From NCBI GenBank assembly GCA_964514175.1, contig CAZEPQ010000043.1, positions 1 through 14,789 of the forward strand: 14,789 nt of DNA. The letters are read 5' to 3'. Under the pieces are notes generated by a model. It ran no database searches and was not told where the DNA came from. It worked only from the letters and a program-made list of their open reading frames with translations. Of this stretch, positions 13,260 through 14,789 are shown piece by piece; positions within the stretch are counted from its first letter, which is position 1, and the number at the start of each line of letters is the position of its first letter. Position numbers and translations under genes: made by a program. This stretch comes from HGM13006 sp964514175. GTDB taxonomy: Bacteria > Bacillota > Clostridia > Oscillospirales > Oscillospiraceae.

Positions 13260-14552
13260 ATGTCGCTGACGGACAATGAACTTCTGGAGTTGGAACAGCT
13301 CCGGCGTGAGAACGAACAACTGAAAAAAGACTATGAACAGCTCAGTATCCGGGCGAATAACTTTGCCAGAGAGTCCTTTCTGGTAGAGCTTCTGGGTACA
13401 AGCCACATCACTCAGGCGGATTACACCGCCGGTCTGGAGGAATTCCATCTGGACTTTCCCACAGACCGCTTCCTGGTGATGGGCATTTCTATAGATTCCG
13501 ACATTGCCACCATGCTGGGCAGCAAGGAGGCCCCAAACCAGGAGGGCGTCCGCTACGTCCGTTTCCTGATCCGCAACGTACTGGAAGAGCTGATCTGTGA
13601 AAAAAACATCTGCCATGTGATCCTGGTTCGTGGGCAGATGGTGGCTCTGATCAATCTGCTGGAATCTGCGGAAGAGGGGCTGGCCTCCGTTGTCGCTGCC
13701 GCACAAAAGGCCACCGGCATTTTTGAGACCCACTATGATTCCATCGTGAACTTTACCATCAGCCGGGTCCAGCAGGGCTACAACCAGATCTGCAAAGGCT
13801 ATGACGACATCCTGGACCTGGAGCAGTACCGCACCATGGCCGGTGATGACACCCGGGTTCTGCAATATGATATGCAGACGGAAGCATACCTGCCCAAGGA
13901 ACGGGTGGAGCATTTTGAATTTGAGCATGCCTTGGGCAGCTACATCCAGTCCGGAGACTACGAAGCCGCCCGTGAACTGGTTCACAAGATGCTCAACGCG
14001 GAATTTAACCACTCCCGCCCCACGGTACAGGTCTTTATGATCCGTGCCTACGGCATCATCAACGATATTCTCCATGTGTTCGACAGCTTTGAGGAATGCT
14101 TCTCCCCGGAATTTCTGGTGGAGCTGCAGGCAGGCCCCAGAATCGTAAACGCCACATCCCTGGCGGATATTTCCCGGGAGCTGGACGACATTTTCGACGC
14201 CATCATAGAGCGGCAGCAGGCCCGGGAGCAGGAACCTGCCTGGGTCCAGAAGGCCGTGTCCTATATTGATGAAAACTTTGCGGACCAGAATCTGAACGTA
14301 GCCAATGTGGCCGACGCCGTGGGCATTAACCCGGTATATCTCTCCCGTATGCTGAAAAAATATCGAAACATTCGGCCTCTGGAGTACATTCATCAGAAGC
14401 GCATCGAGCAGGCCAAGATCCTTTTGGGCCAGGGTACCACCGTCAAGGATACCCTTTCTCAGGTGGGCTATTCCAGTGCTCTGACCATGAATCGGGCCTT
14501 CCGCCGCTTTGAAAACACCACCCCGGGCGCCTTTTATCGGGAAAAAACATAG
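13260..14552 (+). CDS. AraC-family transcriptional regulator
   Basis: This 430-residue cytoplasmic protein starts with a short coiled coil (about 7-32, LEQLRRENEQLKKDYEQL). A middle domain of about 50-200 is laid out like the degenerate GGDEF-like sensor region of YesN-type regulators (TDRFLVMGISID at 68-79); the GGDEF-like assignment is tentative. A helical stretch (216-318) precedes a C-terminal double helix-turn-helix of the AraC type at about 328-428. That domain shows YIDENFADQNLNVANVADAV, NPVYLSRMLKKY, PLEYIHQKRIEQAKILL and the signature VGYSSALTMNRAFRRFENTT. No receiver domain is present, so it is not an obvious two-component partner. The start at 13260 is chosen because the ribosome site AAGGGGGG and promoter precede it; an upstream in-frame ATG overlaps the preceding gene. 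Targets are unknown, with the gene beginning at 14696 a possible one. Confidence 0.9.
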   Translation: MSLTDNELLELEQLRRENEQLKKDYEQLSIRANNFARESFLVELLGTSHITQADYTAGLEEFHLDFPTDRFLVMGISIDSDIATMLGSKEAPNQEGVRYVRFLIRNVLEELICEKNICHVILVRGQMVALINLLESAEEGLASVVAAAQKATGIFETHYDSIVNFTISRVQQGYNQICKGYDDILDLEQYRTMAGDDTRVLQYDMQTEAYLPKERVEHFEFEHALGSYIQSGDYEAARELVHKMLNAEFNHSRPTVQVFMIRAYGIINDILHVFDSFEECFSPEFLVELQAGPRIVNATSLADISRELDDIFDAIIERQQAREQEPAWVQKAVSYIDENFADQNLNVANVADAVGINPVYLSRMLKKYRNIRPLEYIHQKRIEQAKILLGQGTTVKDTLSQVGYSSALTMNRAFRRFENTTPGAFYREKT

Positions 14553-14566
14553 TATATCGTGCCAAG

Positions 14567-14596
14567 CCGGCAGTCCGAAGGGGCTGCCGGTTTTTT
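14567..14596 (+). terminator. Rho-independent terminator after AraC gene
   Basis: A 10-bp stem (14567-14576 with 14581-14590, one T-G pair) with loop GAAG runs into TTTTTT at 14591-14596, starting 14 nt after the stop codon. Confidence 0.9.
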
Positions 14597-14635
14597 CAGG
14601 TAAAAAATTGTACTTCCAAAATAAGAAAACGAATC

Positions 14636-14664
14636 TTGCCTATCCCGGCCCAATTAGATATGCT
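14636..14664 (+). promoter_or_regulatory. Possible promoter of the last gene
   Basis: TTGCCT (14636-14641) and TATGCT (14659-14664) are 17 bp apart, 31 nt before the ATG at 14696. The hexamers are moderate matches. Confidence 0.45.
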
Positions 14665-14695
14665 GAATATGTAAAACCTAACAAAGAAGGGAGCT

Positions 14696-14789
14696 ATGAC
14701 GGTGAAAAAATCTTTTACCCCCGAAGAGCTGCTGACCCGCTGGGAAGCTCGTCGGGAAATCCAGAACATCATGGGCAAAATGACCCAGA
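14696..14789 (+). CDS. N-terminal fragment of a gene cut by the window edge
   Basis: Only 31 residues are present. AAGGGAG lies 3-4 nt before the ATG, and the reading frame is open to the window end. The fragment contains FTPEELLTRWEARREIQNIM, a charged helix-like start resembling that of some SnoaL/NTF2-like proteins of clostridia. That resemblance is weak evidence, and the family should be taken as unassigned. It is behind its own likely promoter and downstream of the AraC-type regulator. Confidence 0.65.
   Translation, partial: MTVKKSFTPEELLTRWEARREIQNIMGKMTQ

Noticed and set aside
12155..14393. Two long - strand open frames opposite the RelA/SpoT-like and AraC genes
   Set aside because: They are antisense shadows of genes with clear domain motifs, start sites and promoters.

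Overview
The window looks like a chromosome segment of a moderately GC-rich, low-GC-lineage Gram-positive, most likely a clostridial gut anaerobe of the Oscillospirales type. This is inferred from the rnpA-yidD-yidC-jag gene order, strong AGGAGG ribosome binding sites, sigma-A-like promoters and the YidC/Jag protein types; no species can be named. No rRNA, tRNA, CRISPR array or transposase is visible.

Layout. (1) Positions 95-2820 (+): rnpA, yidD, yidC and jag (khpB), the conserved tRNA-processing and membrane-insertion cluster that normally follows rpmH near the origin. A rho-independent terminator closes it, and the usual next gene (mnmE) is absent. (2) Positions 2901-7377 (+): three genes, each behind its own MerR-type promoter with a 19-bp spacer. 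They encode a polytopic membrane protein with a DUF4129/TgpA-like C-terminus and two tandem paralogous MerR regulators fused, through one transmembrane helix, to a predicted extracytoplasmic beta-propeller. (3) Positions 7383-9336 (-): an operon of an acyltransferase-3 membrane protein and an EamA transporter, translationally coupled, with a good sigma-A promoter. (4) Positions 9361-11216 (-): two more tandem MerR paralogues, each ending in two transmembrane helices. (5) Positions 11217-11714: a non-coding stretch carrying an inverted pair of REP-like hairpins and a leader inverted repeat. (6) Positions 11715-13132 (+): a small protein with a papain/C39-like look, followed by a divergent RelA/SpoT-type nucleotidyltransferase. 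(7) Positions 13260-14789 (+): an AraC-family regulator with its promoter and terminator, then the start of a gene cut by the window edge.

The most striking content is four MerR-family regulators that all appear to be membrane-anchored, within about 7 kb. The two propeller-bearing ones and the neighbouring DUF4129-like gene share an almost identical promoter-leader cassette: from the first base of TTGACT to the ATG is exactly 52 nt in all three. This suggests one regulon in which membrane-tethered MerR sensors read an envelope or extracellular signal, control themselves, and control the adjacent membrane protein. The assignment of regulator to promoter is inference. The domain architecture and promoter geometry are read directly from the sequence.
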